Shown here in pieces: positions 1-8,845 of a stretch of DNA of 64,000 nt. This DNA comes from Halobium salinum (GTDB lineage Archaea; Halobacteriota; Halobacteria; Halobacteriales; Haloferacaceae), in contig NZ_JAODIW010000006.1 in assembly GCF_026586625.1 (NCBI RefSeq), positions 205,408-269,407 of the forward strand, in the 5' to 3' direction. Numbering within the stretch: the stretch's first letter is position 1; each line of letters starts with the position of its first letter. The position numbers and the translations under genes were made by a program. Under the pieces are notes generated by a model. It saw nothing but the letters and a program-made list of their open reading frames with translations, made no database searches and had not been told where the DNA came from.

Positions 1-241
1 GACGCTGGGGGTCGGGGATGGACACCGTGACCGTCGACGCACTCCACGGACCTATTCGTCCGTCTGTGGGCGATACGACGTCTGTCGCGTGACCACCGGT
101 CGTTCGTTCGGCAGTCCGCCGGACGACGCCGCGAGGAACTCGGGGGCGGCGACCGACCGTCGGCGTCCGACGCGGCCTTCTCCCGACCACCGGGACGCCT
201 ACCCAGTAACTACTATCCCGACTCCGGTCGAACCGCCGCCC

Positions 242-1579
242 ATGAACCACGAGCGGTCTCGCGACCTCTACGACCGGGCGCTCTCGGTGTTGCCCGGCGG
301 CGTCAACTCGTCGGTGCGTGCGACACAGCCCTACCCGCCGTTCGTCGCCCGCGGCGACGGCGCCCACGTCGTCGACGCCGACGGCAACCGCTACCTCGAC
401 TACGTGATGGGGTACGGTCCCCTTCTCTACGGCCACGACGCTCCGGAGCCGGTGCAGTCGGCCGTCCAGAAGTTCGCGAGCGAGGGGCCCATGTACGGGA
501 TGCCGACGGAGGTCGAGGTCGAACACGCCGAGTTCGTCGCCCGGCACGTCCCGAGCGTCGAGATGATTCGCTTCGTCAACTCCGGGACGGAGGCCACCGT
601 CTCCGCCGTCCGCCTCGCCCGCGGGTACACCGGTCGGGACAAAATCGTCGTCATGCAGGGGGGCTACCACGGCGCCCAGGAGTCCACGCTCGTCGCCGGC
701 GGCCCCGAGAACCCCCGGCCCTCCACCCCCGGCATCCCGCCGGAGTTCGCGAAACACACCCTCCCGATTCCGTTCAACGACCCCGCCGCCGCGGAGGCCG
801 TCTTCGAGGAGCACGGCGACGACATCGCCGCGGTGCTCGTCGAGCCCATCCTCGCGAACAAGGGTATCGTGATGCCCGTCGACGGCTACCACCAACGGCT
901 CCGCGAACTGTGTGACGACCACGGGTCGCTGCTCGTGTTCGACGAGGTCATCACCGGCTTCCGGGTCGGCGGCCTCGGCTGTGCCCAGTCGACGTTCGGC
1001 GTCACCCCCGACGTGACCACGTTCGGGAAGATTATCGGCGGCGGCTTCCCGGTGGGTGCCATCGGCGGAAAGGCCGAGATTATCGAGCGGTTCACTCCCG
1101 CCGGCGACGTGTTCCAGTCGGGCACCTTCTCGGGACATCCGGTGACGATGGCCGCCGGCCACGAGTACCTCAAGTTCGCGGCCGAGAACGACGTGTACGA
1201 ACACGTGAACCGCCTCGGTCGCCGCCTCCGTGAGGGAGTCGAGGACCTGCTCGAGGACCGCGCCCCCGAGTACACCGTCGTCGGCACCGACTCGATGTTC
1301 AAGACGGTGTTCACCCGCGACGCGCCGGGCAGTTTCGAGGACCACTGCGAGGGCGGCTGTCGCCAGCGCGACTCCTGTCCGCGTTTCGACGCCTGCCCGA
1401 AGACCGGCGCCGACGTGGCCGCCGCCGAGACCGGTCGGTGGGAGCGCATCTTCTGGCAGGAGATGAAAGCACAGGGCGTCCTGCTCACCGCCAACCAGTT
1501 CGAGTCCCAGTTCGTCTCCTACGCCCACACCGACGAGGACATCGAGGAGACGCTGGAGGCGTACAAGACGGCGCTGTAG
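242..1579 (+). CDS. hemL: Glutamate-1-semialdehyde 2,1-aminomutase
   Basis: This 445-aa PLP enzyme converts glutamate-1-semialdehyde to 5-aminolevulinate, the entry step of tetrapyrrole (heme, cobamide) synthesis in the cytoplasm. The N-terminal block ([20 protein letters not shown]) is the family start, which places the initiation codon at 242; the open frame extends upstream but without family similarity. The PLP lysine is K263 in [13 protein letters not shown]. The length is normal for the family except for a Cys-rich insertion near residues 366-390, with Cys at 369, 373, 379 and 385 and two Cys-Pro dipeptides, before the conserved tail [19 protein letters not shown]. It stands alone, with no other heme gene next to it. 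The identification is secure; the role of the cysteines is unknown. Confidence 0.95.
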   Translation: MNHERSRDLYDRALSVLPGGVNSSVRATQPYPPFVARGDGAHVVDADGNRYLDYVMGYGPLLYGHDAPEPVQSAVQKFASEGPMYGMPTEVEVEHAEFVARHVPSVEMIRFVNSGTEATVSAVRLARGYTGRDKIVVMQGGYHGAQESTLVAGGPENPRPSTPGIPPEFAKHTLPIPFNDPAAAEAVFEEHGDDIAAVLVEPILANKGIVMPVDGYHQRLRELCDDHGSLLVFDEVITGFRVGGLGCAQSTFGVTPDVTTFGKIIGGGFPVGAIGGKAEIIERFTPAGDVFQSGTFSGHPVTMAAGHEYLKFAAENDVYEHVNRLGRRLREGVEDLLEDRAPEYTVVGTDSMFKTVFTRDAPGSFEDHCEGGCRQRDSCPRFDACPKTGADVAAAETGRWERIFWQEMKAQGVLLTANQFESQFVSYAHTDEDIEETLEAYKTAL

Positions 1580-1761
1580 CGGGACCACGCTCCCACTACC
1601 TCCTCTCTCACACACCGACACCCCGTCGTCTCGGGCTTCGCGCCCGTGTTCCGCGACGGCCGACGCGTCGCCGACTGAGAGTCGCTTTTTCCTCGCTCGC
1701 GCCGCGCACTCGACCCCTTTGGACCCCGGAACTTATCGCCGTGGCCGCCGGAACTGGAGCC

Positions 1762-2250
1762 ATGAGCCCTCCATCCCCCGACTCGACGACCGGACCCGGC
1801 GACCCGACGACGACCCGCGAGGGGAACGCCCTCGACGACCTGCTCCCCGAGGCGACCGTCGACTCGAAGTGGTGGTACTGGATCGCCGCCGTCCCGGCGT
1901 ACTTCGTCCTGACGCTGCTGTTCGGCGGGGCCGCCTTCTTCCTGGTTCTCGCCGGCGTCGGAATCGACCTCCTGGGGGGACTGGGCGTCGCCACGTTCGG
2001 TGTGACCGCCCTGCTCGTGGTGTTCGCCTTCCTCGTTGCCCTCCCCGGCCTCCTCCTCGCCGTCCTCTTCCCGGTCGCCATCTACGTCGACGCCCGCGCG
2101 GTCGAACGGGCGGCCCTCGACTGGCGGCCCGACCCGGTCCTGTACGGCCTCGTGGCCGTCGTCGGCGTGGTCGCCACCAACTTCGTCGTGAGCGTCCCGC
2201 TCGCGTGCTACTACCTCTACAAGCGCCACGAGGCCGTCGGGACGCCCTGA
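1762..2250 (+). CDS. Predicted four-helix membrane protein
   Basis: A 162-aa hydrophobic protein that I do not recognise. The first ~35 residues are polar and acidic (SPPSPDSTTG onward). Then come about four membrane segments: near residues 37-65, 67-95, 98-116 and 128-148. A basic/polar loop (DARAVERAALDWRPD) lies before the last helix and a short cytoplasmic-like tail (YLYKRHEAVGTP) follows it. The start at 1762 is chosen because the frame upstream runs through the end of hemL and lacks hydrophobic or conserved character. Function unknown. It lies between hemL and the photolyase on the same strand with gaps of 182 and 70 nt, so it is probably transcribed separately. Confidence 0.7.
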   Translation: MSPPSPDSTTGPGDPTTTREGNALDDLLPEATVDSKWWYWIAAVPAYFVLTLLFGGAAFFLVLAGVGIDLLGGLGVATFGVTALLVVFAFLVALPGLLLAVLFPVAIYVDARAVERAALDWRPDPVLYGLVAVVGVVATNFVVSVPLACYYLYKRHEAVGTP

Positions 2251-2320
2251 GCCGTTCGACGGCGGGCACCGACCACCGACCGGCGTCGGGTTTATTCGCA
2301 CCGAACCCTTGCAACGAGTG

Positions 2321-3910
2321 ATGTCGACCCCATCCTCGGAGCCGTGCGTCCCCTCCATCGAGGCCGTCCCCACGGCGCCGGGGGACGCCTGTGTCCTCTG
2401 GCACCGTCGGGACCTTCGTCTCCCGGACAACCGGGCCGTCGAGTACGCCACGACGACGTACGACGCCGTCTGCCCGCTGTTCGCGTTCGACCCGCGGTTC
2501 TACGGGGCGGACGGACTGGCCTGCGACGCCCGACTCCGGTTTCTCCACGAGTGTCTGACCGACCTCGCCGCCGCCTACGAGGACGTCGGGTCGACGCTCG
2601 TCCTGGGCCACGGCGCCCCGAGCGACGTGCTCGGCACGTTCCTCGACCGCGGCTGGGACGTGGTCGCCAACCGGGAGGTCACGGGACGGTACGGGGAGGA
2701 GCGCGACGAAGCGCTCGAAGGCGCCGGCGTTCGGTTCGTGAGCGACGACGGGATTCGCTACGGCCAGGAGAGCCGAGAGGGGTGGGCGGAGTACGCCGAG
2801 TCGTACTTCGAGGGGGAGGTCAGCCGGCCCCACCCGTCCGGGTTCGGAAGCCACGGGGTCGACACCGACGGCGAGGTCACGGTCGAGGCCGTCGAGCACG
2901 CGTACGACGTCGACCCGTCGAAGCACGAGGTCCCGCAGGGCGGCCGAACGGCCGCACTGGCACGGCTCGACCGGTTTCTGGACGTCATCCACGAGTACCA
3001 GAACCGCATCAGTAGTCCGCTCGGCGCGAAGACCTACGCGAGTCGGCTCTCGGCTCACCTCCGATTCGGCGCGCTCTCGCCCCGCGAGGTGTACCGCGCG
3101 CTCGACGACGCCATCGACTGTGACGGGAAGGAGGCGTTCGTCTCGCGGCTGTACTGGAACCGCCACTACACCCAGAAGCTCGCCGACTGGTCGGGGTGGA
3201 TGGACACCGCCGTCAACCCCGTCTTCGAGGGTTTCTACGCGTCGAACCGCGACGAGGGGCTGATTCGGGCGTGGAAGCGCGGTCGAACCGGGTTCCCGAT
3301 GGTCGACGCCTCGATGCGCTGTCTCCGGCGAACGGGGTGGCTCAACTTCCGGATGCGGGCGATGTGTGCCTCTGTCTTCAGCCTCCTGTTCAAACAGCCG
3401 TGGCAGGTCGGGGCCGACTACATGTACTACCACCTCGTCGACGCGGACCCGGCCATCAACTACACGCAGTGGCAGAGCCAGAGCGGGCTGAAGGGTATCG
3501 GCGCCATCCGCCTCTACAACCCGCGGAAGCAGCTCCGGGACAACGACCCGGAGGGGGAGTTCGTCAAGCGGTGGGTACCGGAACTCGAACCCGTTCCGGT
3601 CGACCACCTCGACCGCCCCGAACGGATGCCGCTGGCGCTCCAGGACGAGGTCGGCGTCGATGTCGGGACGGACTACCCGTACCCCGTCGTCGACTACGAG
3701 CAGGAGCGGCGGGCGGCGCTCGACACCTTCGGCGACCTCCGCGCGGAGGCCGAAGCGGCGTACGCCGACCCGGAGGTGTTCGGGCGGGCCTCGCTGTCCC
3801 CGAAGAGCCGGAAGGTAGTCGAGCGGGCGACCGGAGAGCAGACCGCGGTGACCGACGGGAGTGAGAACGGGCCGACCGGCCAGGCGGGGCTCGACCGCTT
3901 CGCCGAGTGA
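2321..3910 (+). CDS. Cryptochrome/DNA photolyase family flavoprotein
   Basis: A 529-aa photolyase/cryptochrome. The N-terminal Rossmann-like antenna domain starts with VLWHRRDLRLPDNRA (about residues 26-40). The C-terminal half holds the FAD-binding helical domain, with FPMVDASMRCLRRTGWLNFR and RLYNPRKQ blocks followed by DPEGEFVKRWVPEL. The enzyme would use blue light and reduced FAD to split UV-induced pyrimidine dimers, important in sunlit brines. The usual GGWQW-type block near the flavin reads YTQWQSQSG here, so the subclass (CPD photolyase versus cryptochrome-like) cannot be fixed by eye. A TATA-like GTTTATTC at 2290-2297 lies about 27 nt before the ATG, suggesting a leaderless mRNA and supporting the start at 2321. 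Confidence 0.88.
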   Translation: MSTPSSEPCVPSIEAVPTAPGDACVLWHRRDLRLPDNRAVEYATTTYDAVCPLFAFDPRFYGADGLACDARLRFLHECLTDLAAAYEDVGSTLVLGHGAPSDVLGTFLDRGWDVVANREVTGRYGEERDEALEGAGVRFVSDDGIRYGQESREGWAEYAESYFEGEVSRPHPSGFGSHGVDTDGEVTVEAVEHAYDVDPSKHEVPQGGRTAALARLDRFLDVIHEYQNRISSPLGAKTYASRLSAHLRFGALSPREVYRALDDAIDCDGKEAFVSRLYWNRHYTQKLADWSGWMDTAVNPVFEGFYASNRDEGLIRAWKRGRTGFPMVDASMRCLRRTGWLNFRMRAMCASVFSLLFKQPWQVGADYMYYHLVDADPAINYTQWQSQSGLKGIGAIRLYNPRKQLRDNDPEGEFVKRWVPELEPVPVDHLDRPERMPLALQDEVGVDVGTDYPYPVVDYEQERRAALDTFGDLRAEAEAAYADPEVFGRASLSPKSRKVVERATGEQTAVTDGSENGPTGQAGLDRFAE

Positions 3911-3971
3911 CGCCGGTCGTATCCGCTCGCTCCCGGTCGGCTCCAACTCGAACCGGGTCGCCCCTCCTTTC

Positions 3972-4634
3972 TCACCCTCGGAGATACGGCATCAGCGCGG
4001 CGATGAGCTTGTTCTCGGCCCGACGGAGGTGCTCCTCCGCGGTGCGGCGCTCCACCCCGACGGCCGCGGCGACCTTTTCCGTCGTCGTCCGCCGCGGAAT
4101 CTCGTAGTACCCCTGCTCGACAGCCGTCGTGAGCGTCTCGTGCTGACGGCCCGTCAGTCGGGGGAGCACCTCGTCGAGCGTCAGTAGCGGACCGTCCTGC
4201 GCCACGGAGCCGACCTCGCGCTTGGACTCGACGTCCACCGAGAACCCGTCTGTGACGAGGTCGCGGTAGCAGGCGGTGAGCGACGCCGGGTCGAGCGCGA
4301 GCAGTCGACAGACCTTCGCGCCACGGGCGTAGCGAAGCGGCGGGAGCAACAGCGGTCCGTGACGGTCGAGGTACGCCTCCACCGTCCCCGTCTCGTGCTC
4401 GCGGAGGCAGTCGTCGGTGACGACGACCAACTCGTCGCCCCCTCGGAGGCGGTCGCGGACGCCGACGCGCTCGCGAACCGCCGCGAGCACGGCGTCCTCG
4501 GCCGCCTCGTCGCCGCCGGTGACGTGGAGGAGGTCGCAGTGGTCGTTACACCACAGCTCGATGCGGGCGTCGGTGCCGGCGGTCGCAGCCGCGTACGCCC
4601 CGTCGCTCGCGATGCGGAACGTCGCCTCGTACAT
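3972..4634 (-). CDS. HTH-10 (bat-like) transcriptional regulator, divergent to the hut operon
   Basis: A 220-aa haloarchaeal regulator. The C-terminal ~55 residues are a classic HTH-10 domain (LTGRQHETLTTAVEQGYYEI, then a TTTEKVAAAVGV recognition region and LRRAENKL). The N-terminal ~150 residues form an uncharacterised sensor-like module (IELWCNDHCDLLHVTGG); no PAS or GAF motif is obvious. The ATG at 4634 is favoured because a TATA-like element (TTTATG on this strand, around 4658-4663) lies ~27 nt upstream, which would give a leaderless mRNA. It is divergent from hutU with 86 nt between the starts, so a role in controlling the hut operon and itself is likely but inferred from position only. 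Confidence 0.85.
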   Translation of the reverse strand: MYEATFRIASDGAYAAATAGTDARIELWCNDHCDLLHVTGGDEAAEDAVLAAVRERVGVRDRLRGGDELVVVTDDCLREHETGTVEAYLDRHGPLLLPPLRYARGAKVCRLLALDPASLTACYRDLVTDGFSVDVESKREVGSVAQDGPLLTLDEVLPRLTGRQHETLTTAVEQGYYEIPRRTTTEKVAAAVGVERRTAEEHLRRAENKLIAALMPYLRG

Positions 4635-4720
4635 ACGGGCCGTCGGCGACGAGCGTACATAAACGACCCTCCGTATGCGGGGCCGACCCTCATTGACAAT
4701 CGGGTACAACCGTCGTGGTG
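4635..4720. promoter_or_regulatory. Divergent promoter region, HTH-10 regulator / hut operon
   Basis: This is the 86-nt gap between two divergent starts. A TATA-like element for the regulator lies at 4658-4663 (reverse strand). A perfect 7-bp inverted repeat, CATACGG at 4632-4638 (overlapping the regulator ATG) and CCGTATG at 4671-4677, brackets that TATA box and is a candidate operator. No clear TATA box for hutU is visible. Function inferred from position. Confidence 0.5.
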
Positions 4721-6559
4721 ATGAACGACCACCACGTCTCCGAGTCGGCTCCGGAGGAGCGAGCGCAGGAGGGGGAGCGAGAACGGGAGCGGGAGGCTGT
4801 CGACCACCTCGGCGAGCCGAGCGAGCAGTGGCGACGGTACCAGGGGTCGCCGACGGGCACCGACGTCGAGTGTAAGGGGTGGCGACAGGAGGCCGCCCTG
4901 CGGATGCTGAACAACAACCTCGACCCCGAGGTCGCCGAGAAGCCGGAGCGCCTCGTCGTCTACGGCGGCACCGGTCGGGCGGCGCGTTCGTGGGACGCGT
5001 ACGACGCCATCCTCGCCGAGTTGCGGGAGCTCGAAGACGACGAGACCCTGCTCGTCCAGTCCGGCAAACCGGTGGGCCGGTTCACGACACACGAGCGCGC
5101 GCCCCGGGTGCTCATCGCGAACTCCAACCTCGTCGGGAAGTGGGACAACTGGGAGCACTTCCACGAACTCGAAGCCGAGGGGAAAATCATGTACGGCCAG
5201 ATGACGGCCGGCTCGTGGGCGTACATCGGCACGCAGGGCATCATCCAGGGGACGTTCGAGACGCTCGCGGAGCTTGCACGGCAACACTTTCCCAGTTCGG
5301 GGGAGCGCGAAGCCTCGCTCGCCGGTAGAATCGTCGTCACCGGCGGCCTCGGCGGGATGGGCGGCGCCCAACCCCTCGCGGTGACGATGAACGGCGGGGT
5401 GTGCATCGCCGCGGAGGTCGACGAGGCACGCATCGACCGCCGCATCGACACCGGCTACTGCATGGAGAAGACCGCCGACCTCGACGAGGCCATCGAGACG
5501 GCTCGCGAGGCCGCCGAGCGGGGGGAGCCCTACTCCGTCGGCGTCCACGTCAACGCCGCCGACATGCTCGAGGGGATGCTCGAACGCGGCTTCGTCCCGG
5601 ACGTCGTCACCGACCAGACCAGCGCCCACGACGCGCTGGAGGGGTACTACCCATCGGGGTACTCGGTCGCGGAGGCCGACGAGTTGCGCGAGGACGACCC
5701 CGAGACCTACCTCGAAGCGAGCCTCGACACGATGGCCCGGCACGTCCGGGGGATTCTCTCCCTCCAGGACGAGGGCGCCGTCGCCTTCGAGTACGGCAAC
5801 AACATCCGCGGACAGGTCCGCGACGAACGCGGCGTCGACGATGCGTTCGACTTCCCGGGGTTCGTCCCGGCGTACATCCGCCCGCTGTTCTGTCAAGGTC
5901 GCGGCCCGTTCCGCTGGGTCGCCCTCTCCGGCGACCCGGCGGACATCCACCGCACCGACGAGGCCGTCAAAGAACTGTTCCCGGAGAAGGAGTCCCTCCA
6001 CCGCTGGATAGACCTTGCCCACGAGCAGGTCGAGTTCCAGGGGCTTCCATCGCGGGTGTGTTGGCTCGGGTACGCAACCGATTCGGAGGGCGTCACCGAG
6101 CGGGCCCGCTTCGCCCTGCGCATCAACGAACTCGTCCGCGACGGGGAGATATCGGCGCCCGTCGTCGTCACGCGCGACCACCTCGACGCGGGGAGCGTCG
6201 CCAGCCCGCACCGCGAGACCGAGGCCATGAGGGACGGCACCGACGCCGTCGCCGACTGGCCCATCCTGAACGCGCTGCTCAACTGCGCCGCCGGCGCCGA
6301 CATCGTGAGCGTCCACGACGGCGGCGGGGTCGGCATCGGCAACGCGCTCCACACGAACAACCACGTCGTGCTCGACGGGACGGACCTCGCCGCCGAGAAG
6401 GCCCGGCGCGTGTTCACCACCGACCCCGGGATGGGCGTCATCCGCCACGCCGACGCCGGCTACGAGGAGGCGCTCGCGGAGGCCGACCGGTCGAACGTCC
6501 CGATTCCGATGCGCGACCGGACCGATGATGACCCCGGGGCGGGAATCGGGGACGAATGA
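4721..6559 (+). CDS. hutU: Urocanate hydratase
   Basis: A 612-aa cytoplasmic urocanase that converts urocanate to 4-imidazolone-5-propionate, step 2 of histidine degradation, using NAD+ as an electrophilic cofactor. Diagnostic blocks are the glycine-rich [29 protein letters not shown], the active-site region [17 protein letters not shown] and the C-terminal [23 protein letters not shown] 4721 is preceded by in-frame GTG codons at 4715 and 4718, so a start two codons earlier cannot be excluded. First gene of the hutUGIH operon; its stop overlaps the hutG ATG (ATGA at 6556-6559). Confidence 0.96.
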   Translation: MNDHHVSESAPEERAQEGEREREREAVDHLGEPSEQWRRYQGSPTGTDVECKGWRQEAALRMLNNNLDPEVAEKPERLVVYGGTGRAARSWDAYDAILAELRELEDDETLLVQSGKPVGRFTTHERAPRVLIANSNLVGKWDNWEHFHELEAEGKIMYGQMTAGSWAYIGTQGIIQGTFETLAELARQHFPSSGEREASLAGRIVVTGGLGGMGGAQPLAVTMNGGVCIAAEVDEARIDRRIDTGYCMEKTADLDEAIETAREAAERGEPYSVGVHVNAADMLEGMLERGFVPDVVTDQTSAHDALEGYYPSGYSVAEADELREDDPETYLEASLDTMARHVRGILSLQDEGAVAFEYGNNIRGQVRDERGVDDAFDFPGFVPAYIRPLFCQGRGPFRWVALSGDPADIHRTDEAVKELFPEKESLHRWIDLAHEQVEFQGLPSRVCWLGYATDSEGVTERARFALRINELVRDGEISAPVVVTRDHLDAGSVASPHRETEAMRDGTDAVADWPILNALLNCAAGADIVSVHDGGGVGIGNALHTNNHVVLDGTDLAAEKARRVFTTDPGMGVIRHADAGYEEALAEADRSNVPIPMRDRTDDDPGAGIGDE

Positions 6560-7545
6560 CCGAGTTCACCCGCGAGTTCGACTGGCGGAGCCCCTCCGCG
6601 GACCCCAACGACGAGACGTTCGGCGACGTGGTCGACGCGCGCCCGCTGGCCGCCATCGGCGACGGTGACGCGGCCGTCCTCGTCGGCGAACCCTCCGACC
6701 GTGGCGTCATCGGCCGCGAGGGGTCGAAGAAGGGGCCGCGAGCGCTCCGTCGCGCCCTCGCCGGCGTCAAGACCTACCGGTTCGACGAGGGCGCACCCGG
6801 GCGACTCGCAGACGTCGGGGACGTAGCGTCGCTCGCCCGGCTCGACGACCGCGACCGCGCCTCCGTCGGCGGGGTGCAGAACGAGGTGTCGAAGGCGAGC
6901 GCGGCGGTGTACGACGCGGTCGGCGACTCAGGGGACACCCTCCCGATGTTCCTCGGCGGCGACAACTCTCTCACCTACTCCAACGTCGCGCCGCTCCTCG
7001 ACCGAGGGTCGGTCGGCGTCGTCAACCTCGACGCGCACCTCGACGTGCGCGAGGTGCGCGAGGAGGAGGGACCGACGAGCGGTACGCCCTATCGCCAACT
7101 CCTCGACGACGGGCTCGACGGCTACGTCTGTCTCGGCGCCCGGCACTTCGAGACCTCGACGCGCTACGCCGATTACGTCCGCGAACACGACGGCGCCGTC
7201 GTCACCGCCGAAGCCATCGGCGTCGACCTCGACCGGGCGACCGACGACGCCATCGACGCGCTCGGCGACGTGGGCCGGGTGTACGTCAGCGTCGACCTCG
7301 ACGTACTCGACGCGACGGCCGCGCCCGGCGTCTCGGCGCCGACTCCCGGCGGGCTCACCTCCCGCGAACTGTTTCGGGTACTCCGTCGCCTCGCCGCCGA
7401 CCCCCGCGTCGCCGGCTTCGAGGTGGTCGAGTGCGCCCCGCCGCTGGACGAGGCGAACCGGACCGTCGACGCCGGCGCCCGGGCGATTGCCCACTTCCTG
7501 AGCGGGTACGTCGCCGCGCGCTCGGGAGGTGAGGCGAGTGCCTGA
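6556..7545 (+). CDS. hutG: Formimidoylglutamase (arginase/ureohydrolase family)
   Basis: A 329-aa ureohydrolase-fold enzyme expected to hydrolyse N-formimidoyl-glutamate to glutamate and formamide, the last hut step. Manganese motifs are visible: [23 protein letters not shown] and GGDNS at 134-138. In arginases the first motif is GGDHS, so one metal-ligand histidine is Asn137 here; whether this is normal for haloarchaeal HutG I cannot say from one sequence. Assignment over agmatinase or arginase rests on position between hutU and hutI. Translationally coupled to hutU by an ATGA overlap; its end overlaps hutI by 8 nt. Confidence 0.93.
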   Translation: MTEFTREFDWRSPSADPNDETFGDVVDARPLAAIGDGDAAVLVGEPSDRGVIGREGSKKGPRALRRALAGVKTYRFDEGAPGRLADVGDVASLARLDDRDRASVGGVQNEVSKASAAVYDAVGDSGDTLPMFLGGDNSLTYSNVAPLLDRGSVGVVNLDAHLDVREVREEEGPTSGTPYRQLLDDGLDGYVCLGARHFETSTRYADYVREHDGAVVTAEAIGVDLDRATDDAIDALGDVGRVYVSVDLDVLDATAAPGVSAPTPGGLTSRELFRVLRRLAADPRVAGFEVVECAPPLDEANRTVDAGARAIAHFLSGYVAARSGGEASA

Positions 7546-8845
7546 CGCCGACGGCGGCTCCGACTCACCTCATGGCGACCACTCACACGGTGACTCCCCC
7601 CACGGCGACCACCACCTCGCGGTCGTCCACGACGCCGCCGAGGTGGCGGTCGTCGACGAGTCGGGCGCGCTTCGAACCCACGAGGACGCGGCCGTCGCCG
7701 TCGTCGACGGCGCGGTCGCGGCGGTCGGCCCCACAGACGCGGTCACGAGCGAGTACGACCCCGCCGAGGCCGACGTGGCGCTCGACGCCCGCGGGAAGGC
7801 GGTGATTCCGGGGTTCGTCGACAGCCACACCCACGCGCTGTTCGCCGGCGACCGCGCGGACGAGTTCGCCGCGAAGCTCCGCGGGAAGACCTACCAGGAG
7901 ATTCTCGCCGAGGGCGGCGGCATCCTCCGAACCGTCCGGGCCGTTCGTGAGGCCGACCCCGACGCGCTTCTCGCGAACCTGCTCCAACAACTCGACACGA
8001 TGCTCTCGTACGGGACGACGACCGTCGAGGTGAAGTCGGGATACGGTCTCGACACGGAGACCGAGTTGGCGATGTTGGGGGCCGTCCGCAGAGCCGACGA
8101 CCAGCACCCCGTCGACGTGGTGGCGACGTTCATGGGCGCTCACGCCGTGCCCGAGGGCCGCGACGCCGACGACTACGTCGACGAGGTCGTCGAGGAACAG
8201 CTCCCCGCAGTAGCGAAACAGGGCGTCGCCGAGTTCTGCGACGTGTTCTGCGAGGAGGGCGTCTTCTCCGTCGAGGGGTCGCGGCGGGTGCTCGAAGCCG
8301 GGCGCGAACACGGACTCACCCCGAAGGTCCACGCCGAGGAGTTCGTCCACCTCGGCGGGGCACGACTCGCCGCGGAGGTCGGCGCCGCGAGCGCGGACCA
8401 CCTGCTCCACGCGACCGACGAGGACGCGGAGGCGCTCGTCGACGCCGGCGTCGTGCCCGTGCTCCTGCCCGGCACGGCGTTCTCGCTCGGCGCCGACTAC
8501 GCCGACCCCGACCCGTTCCTCGACAGGGGCGCGCCGGTCGCCGTCGCCACCGACCTCAACCCGAACTGCTACTCCCAGAGCATGCCGTTCGCGGTCGCGT
8601 TGGCCTGCGTCGGCATGGGGATGACGCCCGCCGAGGCACTCGTCGGCGCCACGCGGAACGGCGCGCTCGCAATCGACCGCGACGACGGGCGGGGCACCCT
8701 CCGGCAGGGGACGCCTGGCGACCTCTGTGTACTCGACGCGCCCTCGCACGTCCACGTCCCGTACAACTTCGGCGTCAACCCGGTCGAGGCGGTACTCAAG
8801 GACGGACGACTCGTTCACGGCCGCACGGAGGTCGTCCATGGGTGA
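7538..8845 (+). CDS. hutI: Imidazolonepropionase
   Basis: A 435-aa amidohydrolase that opens 4-imidazolone-5-propionate to formimidoylglutamate (step 3 of histidine degradation). Metal and active-site blocks are FVDSHTHALFAGDRADEF, KVHAEEF and VATDLNPNCYSQSMPF. The GTG at 7538 is chosen because a strong ribosome-binding site (GGGAGGTGA, 7524-7532) sits just upstream inside hutG. The first ~26 residues are unusual: a short His-rich stretch SPHGDHSHGDSPHGDHH at residues 10-26, preceding the family's normal beginning (LAVVHDAAEVAVV). It overlaps both hutG and hutH by 8 nt, consistent with tight translational coupling. Confidence 0.95.
   Translation: MPDADGGSDSPHGDHSHGDSPHGDHHLAVVHDAAEVAVVDESGALRTHEDAAVAVVDGAVAAVGPTDAVTSEYDPAEADVALDARGKAVIPGFVDSHTHALFAGDRADEFAAKLRGKTYQEILAEGGGILRTVRAVREADPDALLANLLQQLDTMLSYGTTTVEVKSGYGLDTETELAMLGAVRRADDQHPVDVVATFMGAHAVPEGRDADDYVDEVVEEQLPAVAKQGVAEFCDVFCEEGVFSVEGSRRVLEAGREHGLTPKVHAEEFVHLGGARLAAEVGAASADHLLHATDEDAEALVDAGVVPVLLPGTAFSLGADYADPDPFLDRGAPVAVATDLNPNCYSQSMPFAVALACVGMGMTPAEALVGATRNGALAIDRDDGRGTLRQGTPGDLCVLDAPSHVHVPYNFGVNPVEAVLKDGRLVHGRTEVVHG

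Noticed and set aside
89-241. N-terminal extension of HemL to 89
   Set aside because: The extra 51 residues are Arg/Pro-rich without family similarity, whereas the family start lies at 242.
1733-3946. Long open frame opposite the photolyase
   Set aside because: It has no domains and is antisense to a photolyase with all its conserved blocks.
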